Source: Conoideocrella luteorostrata (taxonomy: Eukaryota; Ascomycota; Sordariomycetes; Hypocreales; Clavicipitaceae). Taken from it: a DNA stretch of 64,000 bases. The stretch spans positions 33,621 through 97,620 of the forward strand of contig JASWJB010000151.1 of assembly GCA_032433595.1 (NCBI GenBank), in the 5' to 3' direction. The notes under the pieces are model-generated. The model was not told where the DNA came from. It did not search any database and worked only from the letters and a program-made list of their open reading frames with translations. This document shows positions 23,515 to 36,091 of the stretch, piece after piece (position 1 is the first letter of the stretch; every line of letters begins with the position of its first letter). The position numbers and the translations under genes were made by a program.

Positions 23515-25584
23515 GGAGGTTCGTCCTAATTTATATTGCACGAAAACTCTAATGAATTTAGGGCTTAAATCCAATAGTGTGGTGAATTTGCCTAGTTGGG
23601 GGGAACTTGACTCATACGATGCCGAACACTAATTGCGCGCAAAGAGTATGCTCCTTTCACTGCATTATGTGCTAATCACTACATTAATGCCACGACTGGG
23701 TTATGATGTAGCAGAGTGATGAACAAGACACCTGATGTATTCGTTACGCCGTAGCAGCAAGGTAGCACTCTATTGTTGACGGTCTTAATCTCTGACCTTC
23801 TCTCTAAATTGAGTTCCTCTCTCTCCCTTTATGCTCGTCGCTACCCCGCATTGAAGAATTTGCTAGCTGTATGATATCACCGTAGGTGCATCACTTGTCT
23901 ACAGCCCGCACGAGTCGTCAGGCGTAGTGGTTTCTGACAGTAATGCTCCTCTTCAAAAAACTGCGAGCAAAAATAATATTCCTATAGCTAAATAAGACAA
24001 TAAAGCACTTCACTTACGTAAAAAAGAAGAAAAATAATAAGCTAATGCAGGACTTCTTATCTATGTTTAGTATATTTATTGATCTTAGGAGATGCTTTAG
24101 CGAAAAGCACTGCTTACTTCTTTATTCTTCTGGTAGCCTAATAAACACTTGGAAAGCAGCCTCAATCTTATCGCGAGGCTTACAGACTAGCGTATAGCTA
24201 AAAAAGCTAGGGAGCCTATAGAACAAGATCTAATTGTGAGAATTAAACTCTATTACTTAATTAACAATATCCAGTTCAACGTCGTTGAGATACAAGGCTA
24301 AAGAGTAACTATAATGTTACGTTGACTATAGTTCTAGCTAGTAGCGTGTAATATGGATCTAGGCATGAGAGATCTCGCAATATTCCGCTGATGTCAAATG
24401 TGACAGAGGGTCTCCGCTGGCCCATCTGTAACTAAGGAATTAGAGCTTACTTCTTGCTTCTCACCATGTTTGCCGTGCTTATATTCCCCACGAAATGTTT
24501 ACGAAGTATCGAGATGATAATAGTTAGACAACCTATACTCTTATAGAGGATCTTTATACTTGGCACTACGACGCCCAACTTTTGTCGGATCTTAAATCTA
24601 GACCGCTAAGGCAAAGGTGTGAGTTCACTAAATATTCATCCAGCAAGATATAATTCAGGCTTATACTCCAACAATTGTAGGAGCTGATGTCTAGTGATTA
24701 TGATGGAGGGCAGGGTAAAAAATAATGCCAAAAGAGCTTCTTGAAGGCACTCATCGTTAATTCTTCGGCTTTGCCATGGCTAGCTATTTAAGCAAGAAGC
24801 AAAGTACGACGAGTCATAATTGCCCGAGGTAGAGACAATTAATCTTGGTCTACGTATGTTAGCTTTGCTACCTGAAACGCTGTGCCGCCCTGTACTGTCT
24901 TCCAAATTTCTAGTTCTTGAATGGCACAGACAACATGTGGCCCATTTTCTCAACTTTAGTCTTGATGTACTTGTCAAGATCTGTACCTGGCGTTGTGTTG
25001 GCAATGACTGTAGTAGAAGCAACCTCGTTGGCGTCTTGGAGCGCATTGAGCTTGGGATGATTGTTGTCGCACTGCCAGCTCCGCGGGGCAACTAACTGAC
25101 TAGCCAGTAAATAGAAGAGCCAACTTATATAAAATACGTAGAAATAATATAAAGGGACTTACTCCTTTGAAGAATTTGACCTACTTGCAGGACCAAGGTT
25201 CTACACAGCTCCCTTGTCTGTTTTTGCCTGCCCGCCACTGAATGTAGCCCCGAAGGACAGTCTGAAGGATTGACACCGGTTTACGTGTTTCGTCATCAGT
25301 TGGTAACCGCCAACTTCTGTACGGAGTAGCCGCTCTGTGCTCTGTGCTCCGTGCTCCGTGCTCCGTGCTTTGTGATCCGTGCTCCGCTGGGTGGTGGGTT
25401 TCGTCGTTACAAATCACTGTCTGCGATGGTCATACTCCTCCAACCCCTCACTTATGGCGTGCAACAAGTTTCTTAATCCCGTCGTCGTGCTTCTTCGCAT
25501 CCTTATTATGCTCAAACCTCGCTTTCGTCGAAACTTTCGCGCTTGACCTCATCTCACTGCAGGCACGTCCATTCATGAGCCATC
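23515..25584. other. AT-rich decayed region
   Basis: No intact gene. The 23.9-24.8 kb part is strongly AT-rich, with TTA/TAA-dense frames, as expected after repeat-induced point mutation of old transposons. A minus-strand open stretch at about 24800-25095 reads NEVASTTVIANTTPGTDLD and KVEKMGHMLSVPF, broken by a stop; it may be a relic of an unidentified gene. A CTCCGTGCTCCGTGC short repeat lies at 25340-25385. Confidence 0.45.
25341..25386. repeat. Imperfect 7-8-bp tandem repeat (GCTCCGT/GCTCTGT)
   Basis: Repeated units CTCTGTG, CTCCGTG, CTTTGTG and CTCCGCT run in tandem just upstream of the MFS transporter gene. Confidence 0.75.
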
Positions 25585-27968
25585 ATGGCCAACCATCCTA
25601 CGTGTTCCCAACACTCCGAGGTCGGCAATGCCAATGATGCACCAATCGCGACATCGTCGAGCGTGGGCGACAGCCATCTGATGACCGGCAAGAAGCTTGC
25701 CATCGCATTCACAGCAAGGTTACTGGCTCTATTGCGTACGTTCATCAAACCTAACGCTTGAGTGGGTAACTGAGCAATGCAGTAATCGCGCTGGACCAAA
25801 CTATTCTGTCAACTGCTCTGCCGCGCATCGCGTCGGATTTCAACGCTGTAAGTTATATAGGACAGGCTAGACATCTCATGGACTGATGACGTTTGACCTT
25901 AGTTCTCCCAACAAGGCTGGGTTGCCGCCTCATTCGTCCTCACGCAAACTACCTTTATCCTTTTCTTCTCGCAACTCCTTCGCGTGTATCCAGCCAAATA
26001 TGTGCTCATAGTATCCGTGGTTATCTTTGAAGTTGGGTCTGCCTTGTGTGGTGCCGCTCAAAATGTCAACACACTTATTGGCGGGCGCTCCGTCTCTGGC
26101 GTCGGCGCGGCAGGCGTTCTCACTGGTATTCTCCAAGTGATGGCCCAGGCCACCCGGTTAGAGGATCGACCCATGCTATTTAGTCTCTTCGAATCGGTAT
26201 TTGCGCTGTAAGCTACCCCATTTGTCATAACACAATAGAATGCTGATCCTGTTTCAGTGCTTCCATCGTTGGGTAAGCGGACTTGCCTCTCCGCTCCGCT
26301 CCCCTGTGCAACTGGGCTAATGTCATCAGGCCTCTCGTAGGCGGCGCCCTTACGGACCACGTCACCTGGCGATGGTGCTTCTACATCAACTTGCCCATCG
26401 TACGTTAGCCAGACATGCCTTTTCACCATCTACTAACTCTCACAAGGGTGGTGTTTCTATTGCAGCCATTTCATTCCTTGTCGACGCTCCGCCACCACTC
26501 GGATCCGAAGGCTACGATCGGTCTCCCAGAACTCTATGGCGGCACACGACTGCCTTGGACTGGATTGGGGCTGTGCTCAGTCTCGGCGCTGTTACAAGTC
26601 TTGTCCTAGGCCTCCAGTGGGGCGGAAACGAGAAGGCATGGAAAGCCGCAGAAGTTGTCGTCGTATGTATTCCGAGTATATCGCACTGGTAAAATAACGC
26701 TGATAGACTCGGATTAGTGCCTCGTTCTTGCACCCGTATTAACTGCGGCTTTTATTTTTTGGGAGCGCCATATGGGAGATAAGGCTATGGTTCCCTTGGC
26801 TATCTTTAAAAGGGGCCGCTCTATTTACTTCATCTGTTTCTTCGCGATCTTCAATCGCTTTGTTTATCTAATCTTTACTTATGTGCGTTTTATCTTAGCT
26901 ATCCTCCTAGGAAGCTACTAACATTCGTTAATAGTATATTCGTGTGTTGAATCCTAGCTTCACCAGCCCCGAACGTTATCGGCTGACAATAGTTTATAAA
27001 CAGCCATCTACTACCAAGCTGGCCGCCACCATTCTGCGACGAAAAGTGGTGTGGACTTGCTCCCCCTCATGCTATCCGTTGTTATCTCAATTCTAGTGTC
27101 TGGACAACTCGTTAGTACGTACTATGCTATCTATTAATGTAAGATAACTCATTGACCCATTGATAACTAGGTCGCTACGGCCGCTATTGGCCGTACCTCG
27201 TTGGTGGACCAGTGGTTGGTGCCCTTGGCGCTGGACTAATGTATACTGTGACCACATCCGGGTCGAATGGAGCTGTGATTGGCTACCAGATTCTCGTCGG
27301 CGTAAGCGCTTTCTATCCTATGTTGAGTAGTTCTTCTGATGCGAGTTATATAATAGATCTGTATCGGCACCACTATGCAGAATATCCTTTTCGCCATGCA
27401 AGCCGAGTTTGACGACACACCGAAGCTAATCAGCCAGGCGACTGGCATGGTGAACTTTTGCCAGGTATGCTCACACACTTATAATTTGCGCGTGTTGGTC
27501 GTAATTTAACCCATTTTATAGTTTCTCGGCGGTACAATTGGTCTTGCCATTGCCGAAGCCACCTTCTCTTCCGAACTCGTACGCAATTTGCACAATTATG
27601 CGCCCGAAGCGCCAATCGCGTTGATACAACAGTCGCCGCTGTTAATCTACAGCGTAGTCCCAGACGCACTGGTCCCAGACGTCGTACGCGCCTACGTGTG
27701 AGTCTGCTTGCACCTATCGCGACAGGTAATAAACTTTTTAACACATGCCTATAGGAAGTCACTCTCGATTGTATTTATCATTGGCGTCCCAGCAAACTTA
27801 CTCTCGCTTGCGTTCGCACTATTCATCTCGAACATCAACATCAAGAAAAAGTCCCCAACGGAGATAGAAAAGAGTGTGCCGGGTGTTGAAAACGTGACCC
27901 AGGGCCAGCGAGTAGGAACCACTAGCGGGAAACCGTCTACAGAGGAGGAGAAAACTGGCTCATACTAG
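25585..27968 (+). CDS. MFS drug:H+ antiporter-type transporter (DHA2, 14-TMS)
   Basis: Exons are 25585-25735, 25783-25847, 25903-26207, 26258-26272, 26330-26399, 26447-26662, 26718-26882, 26935-26941, 27004-27114, 27171-27301, 27357-27464, 27522-27697 and 27755-27968. All junctions keep phase and give 577 residues. Hallmarks are [20 protein letters not shown] in TM1, [15 protein letters not shown], and the antiporter motif C SIVGPLVGGAL followed by [13 protein letters not shown]. Later come [46 protein letters not shown] and [16 protein letters not shown]. It would export small molecules or toxins across the plasma membrane. No adjacent biosynthetic gene is seen within 4 kb, though the terpenoid locus starts 8 kb downstream. 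Exons 4 (15 nt) and 8 (7 nt) are micro-exons. Despite decayed surroundings no lesion is visible. Confidence 0.92.
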
Positions 27969-28327
27969 CCAAGCGAGGAGCATTCAGCTCCTCCATTCTG
28001 TGCAACGTAGCGTCTTTATTCTGGACACTACTCTGGAGAATGTGGGCTACTGGATGCCCTTGTTCGAACACCGTTCCAAAATGAGCTTGATGAGGAGTTC
28101 TTCGCAGAAGGAATCCCGGTTGAGAAGTGCGAGTCCTTGGAGATGACGAGAAAGTTTTTTAACCTAATTATGTCATCTAAAATTTATTGCTCGCGAGCGG
28201 GACAAGTTGAACCACGAGTATTTGCCATACATAACTCAGTGAATAATGTCATGACCGTACTTGTGCACGTCCGGGGTTGCGATCAACTTAATTCCCGGTG
28301 GCTTCAATAAGAGGATCTCTCAGAGAC

Positions 28328-28531
28328 TGTTGGAATCTCGCCGCCAAGCACACAACAAGAGCACGGATATCGTCACGTGGTCACCTTTCGGCCACGCTAT
28401 TTATACGGGTATCGTAGGCATCATATCTTGACTTGTTTTCTTCTTCTTAGATAGACCCGACTTATTGAATATATTGTATTTTGATGCATTTGATCTAGAT
28501 CAACTTGCACAGCACCCCTGTGCAACCCACA
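28328..28531 (+). mobile_element. Solo LTR (copia-like family, copy A) with 5-bp target duplication
   Basis: The element starts TGTTGGAATC and ends GTGCAACCCACA, 204 bp. It carries an internal TATTTATAC box and a GATCTAGATC palindrome. It is flanked on both sides by GAGAC (28323-28327 and 28532-28536), a 5-bp duplication as made by LTR-retrotransposon integrases. No internal gag-pol lies beside it. Confidence 0.82.
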
Positions 28532-28571
28532 GAGACCTTCCGCAACCCGAAGGGACCTTACTTGTGGGAAA

Positions 28572-28791
28572 TGTGGGTTGCACAGGGGGTGGGGGAGGGG
28601 GGAGGAGGGGGCTGTGCAAGTGATCTAGATCAAATGCTTCAAAATGCAATATATTGTATAATCTCTGTCTATCTAAGAAGAAGAAAACAAGTCAAGGTGG
28701 GAGGCTCGATATCGCCGCATAAATATCGTTGCCGAAAGGTGACCACATGATGTGCTCAGTGCTTCCTATTGTGCTTGGCGGGATTCCAACA
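28572..28791 (-). mobile_element. Solo LTR (same family, copy B), inverted next to copy A
   Basis: Reverse-complement copy of the same LTR, 220 bp, from TGTGGGTTGCACAGGG to GGGATTCCAACA. It is separated from copy A by 40 bp, so the pair can form a long hairpin. A G-rich expansion occurs at 28586-28612. Flanks (GGAAA/CTTAA) do not match. Confidence 0.78.
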
Positions 28792-29410
28792 CTTAATTTC
28801 TATCTACTTGGACGAGAAATTTAACAGCTATTCATACCTAAAATCCCTTTCTAGATGTTATTAGTCTAGGCATTTCCGTTAGGCCTACCTAAATTTATTA
28901 AATTCGATAGATTGATATTATTCCTATTCATCCTGCTATTATTCCTATTATTCTGTTGTGGCAGGATTCGATGGCGTAAGCTAATCTCTTGGCACCTCTT
29001 ATTGTTGTCTATTGCCGCCCATCGTGGCGTGTGACTAACTTTTTAGCTCTTTTATTGTGAACTAAAACAAGGCTTTTGCTAGTACATAGAATAATCGAAA
29101 TATTTATAACCCAAAGGCCTGAAGTATTGAATCGAATTCCACAGGATTACGCGTAAGCCCACATTTGTGCATGTGACGCCTTGTACTGTTGCGTGACAAC
29201 ATTTTGTTGGGACAATTTACCGCTCGAACACCAGAGAAAAAGTGTAGGCCTACTGGACTTCTTCTAGGGGTTATAATTAGGTCTAATATTCCACGCAACA
29301 CATTTATGTCACAGCATACATGAGGGGTATAATTGTTGCGCAAGCGAGGTATTGCTTTTGTGTGAAAATGTGTCTCCCCTGTTATATTGAGAGTGTTTGG
29401 CTTTGATATT
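28792..29410. other. AT-rich spacer
   Basis: No gene is seen. It contains ATTATTCCTATTATT-type short repeats (about 28915-28955) next to the LTR pair and runs into the 3' end of the WD40 gene. Confidence 0.45.
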
Positions 29411-32400
29411 TTACAAATCGAAAGAAACCATTGCTTCACGCTCCGGCAGTGCCAGACAGTTGCTTGCGTTGCCGGCCATGATCACAACCTCTCCCGATTG
29501 GCGAGCAAACACAACGGTTCTTCCCTGCACCGCCGTGCATAGGACGGAGTCCCTAAACTCTAAAGGCAAATACAGCACACGGGCTGACTCATACATAACC
29601 CAGTTGTAATCCTCTGTGATCCAAAAACCTTGAAATATCGATGGTGAAGGGACTAAGTCTGAAGAGATCAAGGGAATGCAAACATGGCCTCTGTCGGTGT
29701 TGTAAGTTAGGTGATCGTTGAATCGTGAGAGATCTCGCAATGGTCCGCTAATATCAATATCACCGCGTATTCGCCAGCCAGTTGCTGGATCCCACAATGT
29801 AATCTTCTCGAAGGATACGGAAGCTAAATATGGAGAGTGGGATTCGCAGAATGACAGAGAGGCAACAGATGAGCCTGGATCATCAAGTGTGCGCAACCAT
29901 TGCCCGGACTGAATTTCCCAGACATCAATACTGCTGAAACCAGCCGAAGACGCAATGTACTGCAGATTCGCTGATGCAGCAACGTACTTGACGTAATATG
30001 GCGTAGAGATATCTGACAACACACGGCTATCACCGGGGTTAATTATCTGGATAGATTTGGACGGAGTTCCTACGATAAGATGTGTTGATTCCGGACAGAA
30101 CGCAAACGCCGAATGTGTTGCAATTCTGATACTTCCCGTACACTTCCCCCCTGTATTAACGTCCCAGACCATGACGGTGTTGTGCTCAAAGTTTGTTGCT
30201 AGGAGTGATGAATCGTGTGAGAATAAAGCATTAGATTCGTAATTCAATGGTATTTGTAGCTCATATAACGGCGTGCCTCCGGTTTCCCAAATGATGGCGA
30301 GTCCGAAACCGCACGTAACAAATTGTAACCCATTTGGTGCAAGAGCAACGAAATAAATGTCGGTGTCGTGCTTAAAGGCCGTGCTTTTCGGCCTAACGGG
30401 CTCTGCGCCTATCAACACCTCTTCTGGATAAATATTCACGCCGTCCACATCCATTGTGGGATGCCGCCAGTGACTCCAGATATTAAGGGAATTTTCGTCG
30501 TCCTTGTTTGTCGTAGCATCCCAAATGGTAACAGTGCGACCCCAAGGTATTGCCAACAGACGAGAATTATAGGAGAACGAGATGGAGTATCCCTGAAACG
30601 TGTAAAGCCACTGCCCCCGAGTAGCATCCCACACATCAGCCTGCCAGCCGTATGCTAACGCCAGCAGTCGTGAATCATGCGAAAATACGAGTGTTGATAC
30701 CCCTTTTTCTGCACTGCAAATTCCATCGTCTTCGTTTGTGGCGATTGTTACCACACAACTTTCCGAGCGGGTATCCCAGATCTTGATAAATCCCTTGTCG
30801 TGTATTGCGACACAATATGCTAGCAACTTTGAATTATGAGAGAAAGAAACCACCCCATGAGTTCTAACCCCACTATTATTAAAGCTTTGCCAACACTTTC
30901 CTGTTAGGACATTCCAAAGCTTGAGTCCGTCTGTGTCACAAGATGCCAGACTCTTGCCATTCGTCGAGAGAGAAATAAAAAAAGGGCGGGTACCTTGTCC
31001 AAATAGCTGGTAGGAATCATCTTTGCCATAAAGCGTCCATAGCCGGATGCCCGCATTCTCCGCTCCCATGGAACATGAAGTCAAAAGACATGGATCATGA
31101 GAGAATGAAAGATCCTGACAGGAATAACTTGAACATTGCTGAACAAGATCCCAAGTATCTGTCCTCCATACATTGAATCCATTATCTAAGTTCACAGCGA
31201 GAAATTTGGAGTCAGGAGAGAAAATAATTGGACCGCGTATTTCACCCATTTTGAGCGTCCGTGAGCAGTGCCAAGTTGTGGTGTCCCATAGTCTGACTGT
31301 ATTGTCATTTGATCCAGACGCAAGTAACTTTGAGTCGTTGGAAAAAACTGCCCATCTTACTTTGTGCTGATGACCTTCTAGTCTTCTGCTCCAGGAACCC
31401 CAGTGAAGGTCTGCGATAGGCACAGCGCAAAACAAAGGGCATATTGGAGCACCTGGAATGTCATGAATGGCATTCCTGGGGGGAACAAAGATGTGTGATA
31501 GTAAATGAACTTGCAGCGGCCAGTTGTGGATCGCGTGGTAGAATTGATTGACGAATCGCTTCCCGTCGGCAAGGAAGCCACTCATGCCAGGCTTGATAGG
31601 CAGTGTACGGTGTCGTAAATTAATGTCAAAATGTACATTGTTCGTATTTATAAGGCTATCGATGATTTCTAAACACTTGTGTAGCTTTCCGATGATGGCT
31701 AAAAGCTCAATCCACTGGAAAATCCGGGGCCTGAGAATGCGTTCTATTTCTGAGACGAAATGCTGTATTATACCCGGATGGCACTGTTTTAAATGATGAC
31801 CAAAATAGAGGCAAGCGTATTGGACGTGATCTGGTACCCTTTCCTTGATAACTTCGGTGTCAATCTCATCTCGAGCTGTGCCATGGGTTGGTAGCCGGCA
31901 GATGTTCCAGCGCAATGACAAGTGCATGGCACTGAGACAGGCCTTTGCTATGACGGCATGGCATACATACATATGTCGTTCAGTTGATTGGACAATGTCT
32001 GGGAACTGAGAATGTATAGAAAAGAAGGATGCATAATCCGTAATTTGGTAAGCTCCGTCACTGAAGTCGGGGAATTCTCTCTGTGCTGCTAGGAAGAGAG
32101 AATCGAGAGTGCATATGAAAAAAGGCTCAGCAACAAAAGCTTCGATGCCTAAGGTACTGCCACCAGGCTGAATGATGTGATAGAAGGCCCCCGCCGGCCT
32201 ATTTGTACCAAAGGAACTGGAGCCTGGTTCTTGGAAGTCGGGGCTAGCAGGTGTTTGGTCTCTCTGTGGCTGCTGACTAGAGATAGCTTTTGCTGCCATA
32301 GCTGGCGACATGCTAAGTGATACAACTGAGGGTAGGTTTGCTGCAGCAGACTGCTCGTTGGGAATGGTTGTATCATCTCCAAGCGTCCAGGAAACAATCG

Positions 32401-32994
32401 TACCTGGCTCTGGAGTAGCTACGCAAATTAGTGACTCGTCCTTCGACCCAAAGAGGTTGGAGGAACTCACAAGCTCCTGAAGCTGGCGAATACTGTTCAT
32501 CATGTCGGATGCCCTCCCTGCGCATAAAACGATCGATCTTCTCTTGAGGTACTCTTTGACCTCGAAGGGAAAGCTGCAGAGCAGGTCCATCAGGATGTGC
32601 AAGGCTGTCTTGCACCACTCTCCGTATGATAGCTTTCATCTCACCTCTCCTAATGTTTGTTCCGACGTTCCACTTCTTCAGGATCGACTTGAGTTGCCTT
32701 TCGCTGTTAATAGTCAGTCATTGTCGCACGGTGAACGTAGGACTCTTTGCCGGAAATTTCTTACGTGGCTTTGAACTTCAACTGAGATCCAATCTCAGCA
32801 ATGATTTCATGAAATGTCATTTTTCGCTTGACGCAGTCGAGAACATGTGCCTTGACCGGATTCCAATCTGCTTCGCGCAAGGTCCGAGCCTTCCGCGACC
32901 GATTCTTTCGCGCAAGCAGTCTCGAAGGCGGCGAGCTTGGTATCGCCGCGGGGGCAAGAGCGCTGCCGCCCGGGATATCTTGAGATGCCGACAT
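29411..32994 (-). CDS. Clr5-domain protein with C-terminal WD40 propeller, no NACHT
   Basis: Exon 1 is 32765-32994, exon 2 is 32471-32703 and exon 3 is 29411-32418. Introns are 61 and 51 bp, and the product is 1156 residues. Exon 1-2 encode a Clr5-type DNA-binding-like domain: ADWNPVKAHVLDCV, KMTFHEIIAEI, and FKATERQLKSILKKWNV across the splice. A middle region has QYACLYFGHHLKQCH and FQWIELLAIIGKLHKCLEII. This is the helical segment that normally follows the NACHT ATPase in HET-D/E-like proteins. About ten WD40-like units follow, beginning LEGHQHKVRWAVFSNDSKLLA and SGSNDNTVRLWDTTTW, and growing degenerate towards the C-terminus. No P-loop is present. It may be a rebuilt or truncated NLR-like sensor, or a nuclear scaffold. 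Confidence 0.85.
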
Positions 32995-34091
32995 TCTGCT
33001 GCCGCAGACCTTTAAGATTGGTTCTGCAGGATACTGTATGAAGGATGGTGCAGGCTTAGCGTACGGTCACTCGTCGCTCTTGCGCAGTTAAATTTGCGGG
33101 AAAAAATTTTGTTCAAAGGCGATTACAGATAAAATGGATTCGCCTGGAGCGGACGGCTTGAAGGAGAGACATTTTAGGTGTCAAAGGTTGCTGCAAGCCC
33201 GGGAATATATGTTTTTTCCAACGACTGTACACGCTTGGAGGAGACTACGGAGTACATACAGTCTGGAACAAATATGGCGCTACTACGTCAGCTTTAGTCC
33301 TTTTGCGCCATGCAGAGACGGGGGCAAAAGTACAATGTTCAAAAGTACTATTCGCTACTTCCGCTAGCGTGCGTGGCTGCTTATTGGTCCACGTATTGTC
33401 CTTTTGGGCGGTCATTCGTGCAATTTGAGACCTGTAAGTCGCCACACAGCCTTGTTTTTGTAGTCTTGTTTTTTGTAGTCAGGGTGGCGCTGTTTGCCCC
33501 TCCAAGTTAGGCGCCGCCCCGATCGGGCAAGGTGTCCTCGCCGCCATTCGCCTAGTCCACAGCGACGCCCTACCCTTCTAGAGCCTTTAATGTAAATAGT
33601 TTGCGCCTCCCACAATCTTGTCCTCTTGTACTATTGACTTCACTCTCCTTCTCAACGATATTTCTCTCTTCTCCTAGTCTGCTTACTACCTCTGTCTATG
33701 TAACTCGTCTTAGCTGACCTTTTGGTGGGGTTTCTTGACGTAGCTTTTTGCTTGCACGTATCCATTTAACCACCCGCGGCCTCCTAAGCTATGCGGAAGT
33801 TAGTCCGTATACTTTCCTATCTGCGTAAACAAAATAACTTGTTGTATTTTATTCTTCAGAATGAAAACTAACAATATATGAGCATTAGATTGACTAATAT
33901 CTTTGTAATTGTTATTTAGTGTTGCTGCTATTGGTAGAGATATCTGAGCTGAGATGTGACGGCTGTGGTTGGTTCCCAAGGGATAAACCTAGTCGTGGTT
34001 TATGTTGGCAGTATTAAGGACTCGAGCTTAAGCTCACGTCTCTACAAACGTGCACTGCTAGCCTGGAGCGGAGAGGCAAGACAGGCGTATC

Positions 34092-34185
34092 TGTGGGTTG
34101 CACAGGGTTGTGCAACGATCTAGCTCGTCGGCTTCAAATTGAATATATTCATAAGTCTCTGTTATCTATTTAAGAAGAAGAGAGC
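34092..34185 (-). mobile_element. Truncated LTR copy (copy C)
   Basis: It begins TGTGGGTTGCACAGGG and keeps TGCAAC, GATCTAG, GGCTTCAAA, GAATATATTCA and TTTAAGAAGAAG in the same order as the full copies. It then diverges at about 34185. About half of the LTR is missing. Confidence 0.65.
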
Positions 34186-35735
34186 TTCTCGCTCTCTTCC
34201 CTTTTCTCTTCTCTTCTCTAAAGCTTATAGATATTACAATTGACGCTTGTTTGCAGATGCCCTCAGGCTAGTCCAATATCTTTCAAAAATATATATACCT
34301 GCTAGAAGTTCTATATGCTCTCTCCCACTCTTCTTTAGTAAGGTCTCTTTATCTTTATTAATAAAGTATAGTTTGTTATATCTATTATAGTTTAACTACT
34401 AATTATACATAATTACTAAGTGCTTATAAAATACTTTTTTATCTATATCTCTAAATTCTACTCCGTACAGTCATAAGTTCCACTATTTACTTTCCTAGCT
34501 AATAGTAAGAATAAGCCTACATTATATATTAAGTTATCTTTTGTTAAATTTACTACATTCCTGCCTGCTTTTTAACTAGCAATATACTATTTAGAATCTA
34601 CGCGAAGACACAGCATAGGCTTCGCCAGTCCAACGTAGGTGCAAAGACTAACATAACCTTCCCTTATTGCTGCGCTCTTATTACTGCAAAATTTAGCGGA
34701 GTTTAGACTTTACGAAGTATATCCTATTTAAACTAAGTAAATATTTATCTAAGTAATAATGCCTAACCTTAGCGCTAAAACATAAGCGATAACTAGGTAG
34801 CGACTACGGGGCATCTACGAGGGTTCACGCCTGGGCTGTTCTGTAATGTAATTTGCGGCTCCAAAGACATCTTTAGAGAAATTCGTTAACACAAAGTGGG
34901 GGCATGTCCCCGAAGGCGTGTAGACCCGGGTAAGTAATAGCTGGCAGAAGCGAAGAATAGGAGTAAAATCGTGAGATAAAGCGAACATCTCGTTTGGAAG
35001 GAGGAGGCTAAAGCAGAGTTTGTACCTTGGTTCTGGCAGCTCTCGCCAGGACGCCATCAAAAGCCTTTGTCTCGGATTAACATCTATCCGTTGAGCCACT
35101 TTGGGGGCTTGGCGGAACAATTCATTTGTCTCCTAGGGTCTAAGAGTTTGTATCCCGAAAGTACTACGCGGTTGCCGCCGCTAACCTGCCGGTTCTAATC
35201 CAGGGTATTCTTTTCGCAATAATTATAGTTATAGTTAACGTAGGGGTTATATTATTCCAAGAGTAAATTCGCTTTAGCGCATGATAGTAGCAGCTATCCA
35301 CCAACGGTGATGTCTCCATTTTTGAATCTCTGCCGAAATGAATCTACAAAATGGGCTAATCAGTCCAGGTTAACTTTCTTGTTGATTTTGGATCCGTGAA
35401 TAAAACAGGTCATCTGAGGGATGCTTAGAGCGTCTGTCTGGACTTGTTTCTTCTTTTAAGACGCAAGAAACCAAAAATCAACCCAACTTAGGTACAGGTC
35501 TAAGAGACTTCCAGATGGTCTTTCTGTGACAGACGTGACAGCCATTGCAATTATTGGCTTGCAAACAAGATAAATAAACCAGAGATCGCAGCAGAGAAAC
35601 TTCACCCTGTCGCTCTTCCATGGGTATTTATAATATTTATTGGGGCACAGAATTCCCACAGAACAGTATATCTCCTTGGTGACCGTAAAGCATTACTTTT
35701 GTGACGACAGGGGTTTTGGGTCAGTTAAAAGTAGA

Positions 35736-35950
35736 GATGCTAGGAGAGATACAAGAAGCTGGGTAGAATGGCGAAGAATAAAGTGGAAGGAGAGGCCATC
35801 CTCAGGGTAGGAAGGAATAAAAGGAAGCATTGTGGAAAAAATTGGAAGGACAAGTACGCAGAACAATCATCAGCTTCATGTTTATCAGAATCTTCAATTA
35901 TATGCATTTTGTGACCCCTGTCATTCCTAGCTGTTGCTTTCAACAAATGC
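35736..35950. repeat. Dispersed repeat family 2, copy 1
   Basis: Shares ordered blocks with 40110-40310: a purine-rich GAGAGA...GGAAG section, AATTGGAAGG, CAGAAC, TCATCA, and then TGCATTTTGTGACCCCT followed by GTTGCTT-CAA. Family and full length are not identified. Confidence 0.55.
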
Positions 35951-36091
35951 ATGCCAGCTACTGTCCCGCACTACAATGCTAGCAGTCGCATGACTTAAAT
36001 CACGCCGTCGTTGTACGAAGACTGTTCGAGGAGATGTCAATTTGAAGACGATGAAGGAGATGATTGGTACGCCTGGGATCGTTTCATTAGT

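Larger units (their letters stand above)
32995..36091. other. 3.1-kb transposon-scarred intergenic region
   Basis: No intact gene. The 33.8-34.8 kb part is strongly AT-rich. A 101-codon minus-strand open frame at 34815-35120 (RIDVNPRQRLLMASWRELPE, FALSHDFTPILRFCQLLL) reads like real protein but has no partner exons; it is probably a relic. A partial LTR copy lies at 34092-34185 and a second dispersed repeat at 35736-35950. Confidence 0.5.

Noticed and set aside
35090..35225. Possible tRNA because of a GGTTCTAATCC T-arm-like string
   Set aside because: No acceptor stem, D arm or anticodon arm could be paired around it.
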